Shown here piece after piece: positions 46,156 to 56,192 of a stretch of DNA of 64,000 nt (position 1 is its first letter; each line of letters opens with the position of its first letter). This DNA is from Bryopsis sp. KO-2023 (taxonomy: Eukaryota; Chlorophyta; Ulvophyceae; Bryopsidales; Bryopsidaceae): contig BSYQ01000008.1 of assembly GCA_030272585.1 (NCBI GenBank), positions 620,001 to 684,000 of the forward strand, in the 5' to 3' direction. The notes below the pieces were generated by a model. It was not told the DNA's origin. It saw only the letters and a list, made by a program, of their open reading frames with translations, and searched no databases. The translations under genes were made by a program, and so were the position numbers.

Positions 46156-47909
46156 ATGTACGTGGAACTCAAAGCACGGCAGTATGTCGTGAGGCTCCGG
46201 AACAGGCTCCAAAACCGAACAGACCTGTTCCAGCCCGGGACGGTGGTAGATCGGGATGCCGCCGAGGTGGTGTTCCGGCATTTGACGTCGCTTAACACGT
46301 ATTTTGGTCTGGAAAATGTAAGTGTATGCTGCCTGCTATCTGCTGCACTGTTTCTGTTTCGAATGTTTTGACTTAGGGTTACTGTTACTTGTCTTCCTAG
46401 GCTCTGTTCTGGAAAGCTGCATCCGCCCTGGACAGCGCTGCGGGAAGCGAAGACGAACTTTTCTTGCGAGCGTACCGAGCGGGCAACCCCCCTGAAAGGC
46501 GCATCGACCCCATACTCGATTCCATTCAGGTGACACCTCCAGGACTGACCAGGAAGGGGAGCACCAACCTGGGGGACATGGAATACCCCTACATGGTGCC
46601 TACAGGTGAGCAGTCCAGCATCAGGTTCAAATTAGGTTGTTTTTCTCTCTGGCCTCTCATTCACATTGTATCTTTTGCAGAACTCCTTCGTGATCGCCAG
46701 CTATTGCCTCATCTGGACCAGCTCAGAGAGGAGGTTGCAACCATGCACGAGGTTGATCTAGATCTGAGCAGAACGTTCGACTGGAGCATCGAAGCTGCAA
46801 GTCTTCCAGCACCTGATCCTGCACAAGAGATTTTGCCTGAAGCTACACTTCCAACCGCAGATGAACCTGAATCTGAACCTGAACCTGAGGGATCCTCTGA
46901 GCAGCTGCCGGAAAACCCGTGGAGTATGACGGACGAGGAGTCTGTTTATGAACCTGAACCTGTGCTTCACCCTGGTGGAAGAGGCTCCCCCCCAAACATG
47001 TTCAGACCTGCTGGAGCTGGTGGAAGAGGGCCACCCCCCAAGCTGTTCAGAGCCTCTGAAGCTGGTGGAAGAGGGCCACCCCCCAATCTGTTCAGAGCTG
47101 CTGAAGCTGGTGGAAGAGGGCCACCCCCAAACATGTTCAGAGCTGCTGAAGCTGGTGGAAGAGGGCCACCCCCAAACATGTTCAGAGCTGCTGAAGCTGG
47201 TGGAAGAGGGTCACCCCCAAACATGTTCAGAGCTGCTGAAGCTGGTGGAAGAGGGCCACCCCCAAACATGTTCAGAGCTGCTGGAGCTGGTGGAAGGGGG
47301 AATGTTGGTGGATGGGAATTCGGGGGAGGCGGCAGGAACAGGAACAGAGCAGGTCAGGGTGGTCAGGGTGGTCAGGGTGGTCAGGGTGGCCAGGGTGGTC
47401 AGGGTGGTCAGGGTGGCCAGGGTGGTCATGGTGGTCAGAGGCAGGCAAACCCCAGACCCCCATTGATGGACAGGTGGCCAATGGATTTTGATGGACAACC
47501 TTGCATCAACGACAGTGAGGGGTACCCTCGGCGCAGGCAGGCCCCCTTGCGAAGGATCATGTCTGAACGGAGCAGGGAACAGCGCAGAACTGCCCAGCGA
47601 GAGAGAGCCAACATGCAGACGGAGTACGCCTTCTTCCCCGACTTCACCATCCAATTCCCGATAACCTTCGCCTCCATGCCCCATCTGAATCAGTTCGTGC
47701 AAAACGTGTATCTGCAGAACTGTTACGCTCTCCACAGAGTCCGTGAAGGCCTCTTCCACCATCAGACCCGTTTGGAGGACCGAAACGTAATGAGGGACCT
47801 GGATACTGGCTCGGTCGACTTTGCACCGATCCCTGAAGACCGCACACGTGTGTATCGGGTCAGGGTTGGACCGGATGGGAGGTTGGTGGAGGAGGAGGAG
47901 CCAAATTAA
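46156..47909 (+). CDS. Unrecognised accessory protein of the hAT element with GGRGPPPNMFR and GQG repeats
   Basis: Three exons (46156-46317, 46401-46605 and 46681-47909) join in phase to about 531 aa. The second intron is 75 nt and itself open. The N-terminal 120 residues are helical and charged. An acidic Glu/Pro stretch follows, then seven 15-residue repeats of the type AAEAGGRGPPPNMFR (45-bp DNA units, 46,969-47,290). Next come 9-bp units encoding Gly-Gln-Gly runs (about 47,353-47,438), then a conserved-looking C-terminus of about 150 residues. Gly-rich Arg- and Gln-containing repeats suggest RNA binding or self-association, by analogy only. I recognise no family. It lies wholly within the hAT element, convergent with the transposase, so it is probably cargo or a transposition cofactor. 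Confidence 0.7.
46969..47440 (+). repeat. Coding minisatellites (45-bp and 9-bp units)
   Basis: Seven near-identical 45-bp units are followed by about nine GGTCAGGGT-like 9-bp units, all in frame within the hAT accessory gene. Confidence 0.9.
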
Positions 47910-48482
47910 ATAACCTGTTTTGAGTCACCATAAACAGAGGGTTATCTGTTATCTGTTATCTGTTTTTTGATTCACGTAATGAACCATGAACCAGTCTGGG
48001 ATCTGTTATCTGTTTTTTGATTCACGTAATGAACCATGAACCAGTCTGGTATCTGTTATCTGTTTTTTGATTCACGTAATGAACCATGAACCATGAACAG
48101 AGGGTTATTTGTGTGGGCTGAATCAGTGTTGGAATCTGTGGAACCTCTGAAACTTTTTGTTTTGTTTGAGTCATGCAATGAACCATGAACCATAAACAGA
48201 GGGTTATCTGTGTGGGCTGAATCAGTGCTGGAATCTGTGGAAACCTCTGAAACTTTTTACCAAGCATTCAAAAAAGTTTGGATTACATACCCATACCAAA
48301 ACAAACAAAACTCGGGGCAAATCACACCAGGTCAAGATGCAGATTGTCTGATCCATACCCAGCACCCCAAACAGAGAACATACCCGGCACCCCAAACCAA
48401 AAAAAGGAGAGTTCCTCCGAAACAGGAGGGTTCTGAATCAGACTGCAGATTGTCCCACACAATCAAACAGAAGCAGTTCAGG
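47910..48482. repeat. Tandem repeats between the convergent hAT genes
   Basis: Three exact or near-exact 50-bp units (47,951-48,100) contain ATCTGTTATCTG and CACGTAATGAACCATGAACC. They are followed by two copies of a segment of about 85 bp (from about 48,086 and 48,184). No gene is present; the region probably holds both 3' UTRs. Confidence 0.85.
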
Positions 48483-50819
48483 TCATGCCCTGAACAGATG
48501 CAGATTGTCCCGGAGCACGGTCAGTTGGTTGACCTTGCTCTCCTCCATCGCCCTCCTGCGCTTGTTCAGCTGGTGGCCATTGACACTGAACATCCGCTCA
48601 ACCGAGGCGCTGGAGGCTGGGATGCAGAGATACTCGGCAGCCAGGATCGAAACTGTTGGGTATGCCGCCTGGTGTACCCTCCACCAGTCCAGAACAGATG
48701 AAGTGCTCTGAATAACCCTCCTGACCCCACAATATCGCTCCCACTCATCAGAATTAGAACCGCCCGTAGCAGATGGAGGAGGGCACACACTGAGCCAGTC
48801 CCGTTCGAGATTTTCCTTTTTCTTTTTTTTTCCCTCTCTGCCTTCCCCCGGATTGTCAACACCTCTGTAATCTGATCGCAGCCGGATCTCCTTCAGCAGA
48901 GTCACGCACTCTTGCAGCACATCTGAAACCCACAGATCAGGTCTGCTGAATTGCTTCCTCAAGCAAGGAAAGCGCCCTGGGGTGCCCCACAAATACCGAT
49001 TCACCTCAGCGTCTTCGAGTGATAGTTTGGTCGGATCCAGATGCTGCATGCACCCGACGGCCAGGAGCCATGCGGGATCGTCAAATTCATGGTCCATGAC
49101 TGTGCGGAGCACATCTCTGAAGTCTATCACATCCGGTTCCTCGATGTTCATGGCATCTACCGCAGCGCTGATCCGAGCCATGAGCATCAGGACGGCACTC
49201 CCCGTCACCTTCTTTTCTGCCTCCAGTACCTTGGTTGCTTCCTTGTATGGCCTCAGAACCAGGTACAGTTCCAGCAGCACTTTCCATTCTTGGGGGTTGA
49301 TATTGTATTGGGGGGGAAGGAGGGGAAAGAGCTGGATCAGATCGGGTTTCAAAATCAACAATCGATGCAACATGTACCAGATGCTGTTCCACCTAGTCTC
49401 CACCGCCAAGGTCAGTCTGAGAACCTTGTCAGATCTGCGGACAGGTCCTGGGCAGTCTTCTGCCTCCTCCACGTCGTCTCCATCATCGGGACATGCGTCT
49501 TCATCACTTGAATATATTTCCTGTGATGTGGGGTCGTCCTGTTCCTGGCTCTGATGGTCGTTTTGATTAGATTCCTCTTGTGCATCCTCCAGAAGTTCAT
49601 CCTCATCAACTTGAGATGGACCGGGGCTCTCACCAAGCCCACCGTTGCCAATCGCAGAGGCACCCGTGGCTGTCGAGGACCGGACCACATAAATTAACTC
49701 TTGGGGAGCAGCCTCCGCTTGTTGCCGTTCCAGATCAGCTTCTTTTCTTTTGGCTCGATCGATCTGAATCTGTTTCAGCTTTTCCCAATGAGTGGATGCA
49801 CCCATCACTGTTCTGCACAGATCGTGTACTTTGGCCACAAGGTCGTTCACGCTTTGGGGGGCATTTTTCAGACCCTTCTTTACCCCCAAATTTATTCTGT
49901 GTGTCCCGCACCCGTGCCAATCGTAACTGTAGTTCATTTCACATGCTGCCCCCATTCTGGACTCGTGATCGGTAACGATGCTGGCCTGATATCCGGTCAG
50001 ATCAAAGTCCTCCCTGATCTCGTTCATTTTTGTGCAAATGTCCACAGCAGTTGCGGTACCCTCCATTTCCCAGGTCCCGAGACTGATCCGCTTGAGTTCG
50101 AACAGATCCTGTTCCGGGTCCCGGTGTATGTAGACAGCCCCCATCGCGAACCAATGCTTGGGCTGCTGAGACCAACCATCAGCAACAAAGCATGGTCGGA
50201 ATCTGCTCAGATCCATATCCTTCATCTTTTTTTTAAGCCTGTTGGAGGACAATCCGACCTGGTGAGACATGGATTTCGCTGATAGAGGCGGAGCAGATGC
50301 GTTCAGTTGAGTGCACATGTCTCGGAAGTGCTGATCTTCCACTGTCCTGAAGGGGGCCCCGACGCTGACCAGATAGCACATAACCTTGTGCCGGTACGAC
50401 TGGAACTCCCGGGTAGTAGGTCCCCATTTAGACACAAACGGGAGTGTTTTCTGGGTCCCAAAAGAACTGATCCGACCCCCTTGTGTGCCTGTTTTCATGT
50501 CCTGATCCGTTTGCCTTTTCAAATGGCAGCCCTCAAAGCCTTCCGCGACAGCAATTTCCATTTCGGAACTGATCCGGATACCGTGTTTGGCCGCATGATT
50601 CAAAAGGGGGATCCTGCCTCCCTTCACCCATGACAATTGTTCATGACAGATTCTGCACGACACCACCTTTCTGCCCCGATCATCCTTATACACCAGGATC
50701 TTGCCTTCTGGACTGCTGACATACATCTTGTCAACCCATGTGTTACTTCTCCGAACAGGAATCACAGGAGGGCTTGCACCCAGTTCCAGCAGATCAGCTT
50801 CCTTTCCATTTCTGTTCAC
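48483..50819 (-). CDS. hAT superfamily transposase
   Basis: 778 open codons. A BED-type zinc finger lies near the N-terminus (CRIC...LLNHAAKH, about 54-78). The RNase H-like catalytic core starts with VADGWSQQ (first Asp, about 213) and continues through TDHESRM (second Asp) and the CGTHRINL (C..H) motif. An acidic insertion of about 120 residues precedes TRWNSIWYML. The C-terminal hATC dimerisation domain reads LDWWRVHQAAYP and SSASVERMFSVNG. All landmark motifs are intact. The frame opens at a GTG/TTG-like codon; the first ATG upstream or within should be fixed by transcript data. It lies inside the element defined by the 8-bp duplication. Confidence 0.92.
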   Translation of the reverse strand: MNRNGKEADLLELGASPPVIPVRRSNTWVDKMYVSSPEGKILVYKDDRGRKVVSCRICHEQLSWVKGGRIPLLNHAAKHGIRISSEMEIAVAEGFEGCHLKRQTDQDMKTGTQGGRISSFGTQKTLPFVSKWGPTTREFQSYRHKVMCYLVSVGAPFRTVEDQHFRDMCTQLNASAPPLSAKSMSHQVGLSSNRLKKKMKDMDLSRFRPCFVADGWSQQPKHWFAMGAVYIHRDPEQDLFELKRISLGTWEMEGTATAVDICTKMNEIREDFDLTGYQASIVTDHESRMGAACEMNYSYDWHGCGTHRINLGVKKGLKNAPQSVNDLVAKVHDLCRTVMGASTHWEKLKQIQIDRAKRKEADLERQQAEAAPQELIYVVRSSTATGASAIGNGGLGESPGPSQVDEDELLEDAQEESNQNDHQSQEQDDPTSQEIYSSDEDACPDDGDDVEEAEDCPGPVRRSDKVLRLTLAVETRWNSIWYMLHRLLILKPDLIQLFPLLPPQYNINPQEWKVLLELYLVLRPYKEATKVLEAEKKVTGSAVLMLMARISAAVDAMNIEEPDVIDFRDVLRTVMDHEFDDPAWLLAVGCMQHLDPTKLSLEDAEVNRYLWGTPGRFPCLRKQFSRPDLWVSDVLQECVTLLKEIRLRSDYRGVDNPGEGREGKKKKKENLERDWLSVCPPPSATGGSNSDEWERYCGVRRVIQSTSSVLDWWRVHQAAYPTVSILAAEYLCIPASSASVERMFSVNGHQLNKRRRAMEESKVNQLTVLRDNLHLFRA

Positions 50820-51263
50820 TGCAGGGCAGGGCAGGACAGGACAAACACCTCATAAAAGCAGAACCAGAACAACTGGAGAAAGCACAAGCACCTCACACAA
50901 TCCAACAAGGGAACACCTCACCCCCCCACAAAACCATAAGAGTACAACAAGGCGGAACAGATCAGGGAGTAACGCACTGTTGGTCAGGTCAGATGCTTGC
51001 CCCGACCCCTGCGGCCCCACGGATGGAACGCTGCCCTGGCGACGAGGTTCCAACCCCCCGCTTCCAGATCCGGTCGGAACTGGTCTCCTCTGGGACGTGT
51101 GTGGGCGTTGCCCCGACCTCGCAGGGGTGACGAGCGCTTTTCTTTTTCCATGCCGGCCCATTTCGAACGGGGCGCTGATAAGACGTGGAGTTAAACGCTC
51201 ACCAGATTAACAGCAACCGAACATGCGATGTGCCCGCGTGACTCAACTGCATCTCACCCGCGA
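50820..51263. other. Probable promoter region of the hAT transposase
   Basis: This sits between the transposase start and the right subterminal array. No other gene is recognised. A short GGCAGGGCAGGACAGGACA repeat lies near 50,824. Confidence 0.4.
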
Positions 51264-51612
51264 TCAATGATCGATTCTTGACGCAGACGACCCACCGATC
51301 ATGATCGGTGTTGCGCCGATCATGATCGGCGCAAGCCGATTATAGTCGATCGCGCCGATCACGATCACGATCTCGATCAAGCGCCGCACCCTGTCGGCAC
51401 CTGATCGGCAGTTTTTGATCGGCCGATCACGATCAGGCCGATCAAAAACTGCCGATCAAGTAGGGCGACCGATCAGATCGGTGATCGGCCGATCTTGATC
51501 GATGATCGGCCCTGCCAGACCTGATCGGCGACCGATCAGATCGGTGATCGGCCGATCACGATTTGATCGGTCGCACTGCTTGATCGGCGACCGATCAAAT
51601 CGTGATCGGATC
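51264..51612. repeat. Right subterminal GATCGGCCGATC array
   Basis: Same word family as 45,570-46,025, in both orientations, up to the right terminal inverted repeat. Confidence 0.85.
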
Positions 51613-51621
51613 CATAGTATG

Positions 51622-51629
51622 GTCGCAAC
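51622..51629 (+). repeat. Right 8-bp target site duplication of the hAT element
   Basis: GTCGCAAC, identical to 45550-45557. Confidence 0.88.
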
Positions 51630-52519
51630 GCAGGACGTTTGTTTAGGACACCGAGAAACGTCCCATGGATAGTCCGCCGCACCAGCAACCCATTGTGGCG
51701 AAACTGAAGGGAATCGACCAGGGACGTCAGTTTCTGTACAGTGACGTCTGCGTTCTGTTGGATGCCCGGAACTACCGTCGCTATAGGTGCGACATGCAGC
51801 TGGGGCACGCCGGGAATCAGCTTCCCCCCGCAATGAACAGCATTTGTCAAACACGGGAACTTACTTTTTCGAGGGCTGTCGGGTTCCCTGTCTGCATTGC
51901 GCTTGTTGAGTGCTGGAAGTAACCTCCGGAGAAGCGATAGCTCCTGTGACTGCGCCGGCTGTTTCCTGCCCGAAAACGTTCGTTGCATGGGTGGAGCTTC
52001 TGGCAGACTTTGTGTAGACAACCATTGGCTTGGAAAATTGTTGTCCTCTGTGGCTTTGACCCGATCGTCGTCGGAGATGCGGCCAATTATCTGTGTCACT
52101 TGTGGGTTTTTCCACCCGGCGCCATGCCCTTTCACCAGAATAGCTCGAACCAGAGCAGCACTACCACGGATTAGTTCCTGTCCGTCTGCCAAAGGCATCT
52201 CCCGGGACTGTTGGAACGCTTTGTCCATTTCTAGCGACGCAGCGGCTGCTGGTCCTAGAAAGGTTGAATGGATCAGCGGTGTAAGGCTCTCCTGTGTGGT
52301 ATTTGCACTCATACGTGCGAGTTCAGTTCTCAGTGACGAGTTTTCCCGGCGAATATCATTTTGCACAGCAGCAATGTCCGATACATGGGCGATGAGCTGA
52401 GAAAGTTGCTCGGCCGTGGCCGGAGCAGATACTTCTTCCTCGATATCATGAACCTCTGGAGTGGATTCTGGCATATTTGCGCGAGTTGGGGAAATTCTTG
52501 ACCAAAATCCCGTGGACAT
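51622..52519 (-). CDS. DIRS polyprotein, N-terminal Gag-like part, cut off by the hAT element
   Basis: About 299 codons from the ATG at 52519 (an alternative ATG lies at 52474) to the hAT insertion point. It begins with an acidic segment, then a helical SQLIAHVSDIAAVQ/SSLRTELARM stretch likely to form a coiled coil, and a central region with GHGAGWKNPQV. The last 100 residues are basic. The reading frame continues exactly into 45549 if the hAT element and one target duplication are removed, which shows this is the start of the DIRS ORF rather than a separate gene. No zinc knuckle is seen. Confidence 0.75.
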
Positions 52520-53866
52520 CAACACGTGAGACCGAGATAGCAGTGGGCGTGAACGGGAGAGTATTTCAGCTGGACTGGCAGCTTGCGACAGATGGCCTTG
52601 GATTGACTTGGCTGAGGTGAAATGGAAGTTGAGTTGGGACCGAAAGAGTCGCCAGAAACAACGTGCTTACAGCCGTCCCGACGAAGGTCAACGAACTGTG
52701 TACTGCCAGGTTGCTGGACTTTGGCCAGGTTAACTGGACTGGCTGGAAACTCAGGTCAACTGGGCCTGATTGTGCACAGGGAAAACTCCCACAAAGACCC
52801 CAGGGAATTCGATATCCAAGCTGGAATTTGTGAATGACAACACTATGAATTTGTGAAGTCGATATGTGCACTCAGCTGAAGGAGCTGGAAGGCTCCAAAT
52901 TGCCAGACTGGAGCCACTGAGGCCAAGCCAGCCTCTGTAAGAGTGGCAGGGTTCCTGGGAACCACTATCTGTGTCAGCAAAATTCCAGGAAGTTGACTGG
53001 ACTTGGGGAACCTGTTTGGACAGGGACTTTGCCTCAAGTGAGGACTACAACCCTTGGGGGGTTGCGAAGAAGGAACAGTATTGCCGGTAATGCCGGACTT
53101 GGTGCCAGGAACGCTGGACTTTGTTCCGGTAATGCCGGATGGGTGCCAGGAATGCTGGACTTGATGCCGGTAATGCCGGACTTAGTGCCAGGAACGCTGG
53201 ACTTTTGTTTTCCGGTAATGCCGGATGGGTGCCAGGAACGCTGGACTTGATGCCGGTAATGCCGGACTGAGTGCCAGGAACGCTGGACTGAATGCCTGAA
53301 ACCTGGCTGGTTGCCAAGGAATCGGACTTAGGAACAAAGGTAGGTACGGGTAGCCGGAACGGAGTAGATGGCGGAACTGGACTTCAAGGATGGCGGATAC
53401 GCTAGCCGGGGGTAGTGGACGATGTAGTAGCGGTTGGCTGTTGACTGGAATGAAGAGGAGCCCACCGAGGTCCGTGTAGGAGGTGGTGTTGACAGCAGCG
53501 CAGCAGCAATTTGTTGATGGTCGTGCAGCAGCAGTCTTGGACGCTTGCGGAACTTGTAGACGAAAACCACGGAACAGACTGAACTGTTGGTGGTAGAGAG
53601 AACTTGTTTTGTTTTGAGTGAATATCACCCACAACGCCAGCGACCTAAGCCGAAGGCGAGCAGGCGAAAACAAAAAGGAAAACAAGAATTACCTTGCTTG
53701 TTTTTCTTGCTGCTTAAATCGTTACTCTGAATAGTCATGAGTAACCGCAGCTTTTTTAGGCTCTTGTTCGCTTTACATGAACCCCTGTAACAGGCTTTAC
53801 TTAATTCTCAAGTAAAGCTTTCATTTTTCGTCTTTGGCAAATATGGGGATCCACTAGATCGTGGTC
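52520..53866. other. DIRS upstream region and intergenic DNA with minisatellite
   Basis: Rich in CTGGACT and GCCGGTAATGCCGGA words, with a regular minisatellite at about 53,080-53,296. The part nearest 52,520 is presumably the leader of the DIRS element, but no terminal repeat was found. The right 150 bases precede the CPBP gene. Confidence 0.45.
53080..53296. repeat. Minisatellite of about 43 bp
   Basis: Five or more head-to-tail units built from CCGGTAATGCCGGA and GTGCCAGGAACGCTGGACT. CCGGTAATGCCGG can fold into a small hairpin. Confidence 0.85.
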
Positions 53867-55042
53867 ATGATCTTCCCCTTGACGTACCTGCCAACATCGA
53901 AGGGTGGTTTCCAGTTTCTGTCCCGGCCTGTCGGGATGGAGTCCAAAATCCTGCAGCGAGGATTTCTTTTTGCGAACGTTGCGCCAGCTTCCCGTCCGGC
54001 GAAACGCAGGGACGCTCAACACTGTGCATCTAATGGAGTCGACTTGGGGGTTCGGCGGAGGCTGAACCTGGATGTCTGTCCTGGTCGGCAGCCTTGTCGA
54101 ACAACGTCGACACCACCGTCGTTTAGGACTTCCGCTAGCGCGTCATCCAGACCGCAGTTTTCTGCATCCTTCAACCAAAATGATGTTTCCGCCTCGACGT
54201 CCGCTTGGCAAAGGTTTTCTGCGAAAGTCTCGGCGTTCTTGGAGACTTATCCACTGGTGCGAAGAGCAGGGCTGATTTCCGCCGTATGTTCCGCCGCTTT
54301 GTTCTTTTCTGGCATATTTCTACGAAACGTGGACAGCTTGTCGGGATTCAGGATGGGATGCGTCGCCCTTGCTCCTGTTGGGCTTCAGCTCTGGTCAGAC
54401 ATGGGCGGGCTACTCCAAGAGGGTCGATCTCAGGTTCTTCTGGGACTTGTATTGAAAGCCTGTGCAGTGGGAGCCCTTCTGGTCCCTTTCACTTTTTTCT
54501 TGGAGGAATATTTCTACGAATTCACTTGGGGAACATTTGGACTGGCAGTCGGGCTGGCCTCGATCAACTTCTTCGCCCAGAGGATAATTTACTCCAAATT
54601 CTTGCAGCAATCGGAAGGGGACCAAAGTGCAGCTGACTATCTGAAAGGCGTCGACCTCGAGAACCTCCAATCCAGGGTGGCCATTCGGTTATCGTTCCTC
54701 ACTGCTTTTTTCTCAACTGCAGTTTTTTTCCCATTCTTGGAAGAAATCCTGTATCGGGGCATTGTTGCAACATCTCTGGCCAGAGTCAACACCAATTTGG
54801 GGATTGGAGCAAGTGCGTTGGCTTTTGCAGTCATGAGTCCAGGGAATTTGATAGAACGAGGTTCCAACCTGGTTTTGGGGGCAATGCTGGCGGCAGCTTA
54901 CTTGCTGTCCGGTGGAAATGTCCTTTTGCCGATTTTGACGCACACCTTGCTGCGGGCTGCAAGTTTTGCTGTGGATTATGAGGAGGTTTTGGGCCTCGCT
55001 TTCAAGGTTCCAAAAAAAGGCAAGAGGGGGAGGAAATCGTAA
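53867..55042 (+). CDS. CPBP (CAAX protease-like) membrane protein, probably plastid-targeted
   Basis: Single exon, 391 codons from the ATG at 53867; the in-frame ATG at 53936 gives a more typical transit peptide start. The first 130 residues are Ser/Arg/Ala-rich and transit-like. Several hydrophobic helices follow. The CPBP signature EEILYRG is present near residue 296 of the longer form. The usual second motif FxxxH reads FAVMSP (His replaced by Ser) and the third, HxxxN, reads HTLLR (Asn replaced by Arg). CPBP proteins include type II CAAX prenyl proteases and plastid SCO4. With two motifs altered, catalysis is doubtful and a non-enzymatic membrane role is possible. No intron is seen, unlike its neighbours. 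Confidence 0.82.
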   Translation: MIFPLTYLPTSKGGFQFLSRPVGMESKILQRGFLFANVAPASRPAKRRDAQHCASNGVDLGVRRRLNLDVCPGRQPCRTTSTPPSFRTSASASSRPQFSASFNQNDVSASTSAWQRFSAKVSAFLETYPLVRRAGLISAVCSAALFFSGIFLRNVDSLSGFRMGCVALAPVGLQLWSDMGGLLQEGRSQVLLGLVLKACAVGALLVPFTFFLEEYFYEFTWGTFGLAVGLASINFFAQRIIYSKFLQQSEGDQSAADYLKGVDLENLQSRVAIRLSFLTAFFSTAVFFPFLEEILYRGIVATSLARVNTNLGIGASALAFAVMSPGNLIERGSNLVLGAMLAAAYLLSGGNVLLPILTHTLLRAASFAVDYEEVLGLAFKVPKKGKRGRKS

Positions 55043-56192
55043 TGCCAAAAATTTTTGCATAATTTTATTGCTTTTCTTTTGTTTTTGCGTGTTGTGGTTT
55101 TGGGGGAGAGCGAGAGGAGGGGGTTGAGTTTTCGATTTCGAGTAGATCATGGTTGTAGCGATAGGAGACTTCTGTTCTGTTTTTTTTCTTTCTTTAACCG
55201 ACTTATGGCAGCACCAGCATGTCAAGGCATATGTGGATTTCCCCAGCTTGGCTGGAGCTGGTTTGTGTTTGCATGGAAAGACAAAAGTACTTGGGAGAGA
55301 AAGGGTTGAAACTTCAACTTCCGTTGTTGGAAATAGTTGTTGGAAATAGCTGTATCGTACCAAGTTCTAAAGAATCTACAAAAGATGGGGTTCGTGGCAG
55401 GCGATGTGGTGGTTACACAGTGTGTTGGGGGGGCTCTATATTTATAGCCAGTGAGGACAGACTCGCCAACAAGGCACCACTGTCCTTTGAATGACCCTAT
55501 TGGGTGACAGTCTGTTTCAGTTTCGACAGAGTAATCTTATGGAGGCTGCCCCCTGGATGAATCTGGGAAATGTGAAGGAGATCTAAAAGCTTCCAAGCCT
55601 GAAATCCAGATCTGGAACTGGGTTGGGAAGACCGCAACACAACATGTTGGATTGACAGTGAAGCAATCAAGCTTGGTTGTTCAATTTGGTGCGATGGTAT
55701 CGGACTGGAAGATTGTCAAAACAAGAATCAACCCAGAGATGTTGATGACTTGAAGATTTCGAGCAACACAACACCCACAGCCTCTAGACAGACGTCCTTG
55801 TAAAATAATGAAGGAAACGGTTTAGGCATGTTCTGAGGAGCAAACAAACATACAAACATGAAATCAAAGTGCTCGCATGGCACGGCCTGAACGTCGTCGA
55901 CTTTCCCCATCGACTGAATCGTCACAGAATCGGACCAGACGTGGCACTCGAGCGCCAGACAGAATTTGAATCGACCCCTGCGGATGTACAGTACCGGAAA
56001 ACGTACAGCCATAGATATCTTGCTTGTTGCTTTGCATGTGTCCGGCACGTGGGAAATCCGTTGGTTAGTCACCGTTAAATATTCAAAAGTTACCGCTTCA
56101 TTTGAACCTACTTGAACAGGAACTCCTCTGCAAAGCTGCCAAATTTCCGTGTTTCAACCAGAAGCCAGTAGGAGCAGTGAATTCGGATCTCT
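55043..56192. other. Intergenic DNA, nothing recognised
   Basis: It contains the 3' flank of the CPBP gene and the upstream region of the G3BP-like gene. Short open frames here lack family resemblance. Confidence 0.45.

Larger units (their letters stand above)
45558..51621. mobile_element. Two-gene hAT DNA transposon, 6,064 bp
   Basis: Terminal inverted repeats CATACTATGGA (45558-45568, and inverted at 51611-51621) lie inside an 8-bp direct duplication GTCGCAAC. Both ends carry 350-450 bp arrays of GATCGGCCGATC-like words. Inside are an intact minus-strand hAT transposase and a plus-strand gene of unknown function, convergent. Precise ends, an 8-bp duplication and an open transposase suggest a recent and possibly autonomous element, inserted in the DIRS ORF. 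Confidence 0.9.
42449..52519 (-). mobile_element. DIRS-type tyrosine-recombinase retrotransposon split by a hAT insertion
   Basis: The minus-strand coding parts 52519-51622 and 45549-42449 belong to one ORF. Deleting the hAT element and one copy of its 8-bp target duplication leaves 3,999 nt (1,332 codons plus stop) with the frame intact. Content is Gag-like coiled region, RT, RNase H, methyltransferase-like and tyrosine recombinase, as in DIRS/PAT/Kangaroo elements, which lack LTR-type integrase. Outer termini (split or inverted repeats) were not identified, so the true ends extend beyond these coordinates. Confidence 0.88.

Noticed and set aside
46967-47762. Overlapping minus-strand and second-frame open readings in the hAT accessory gene
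   Set aside because: They arise because the 45-bp and 9-bp coding repeats are multiples of three and so stay open in several frames.
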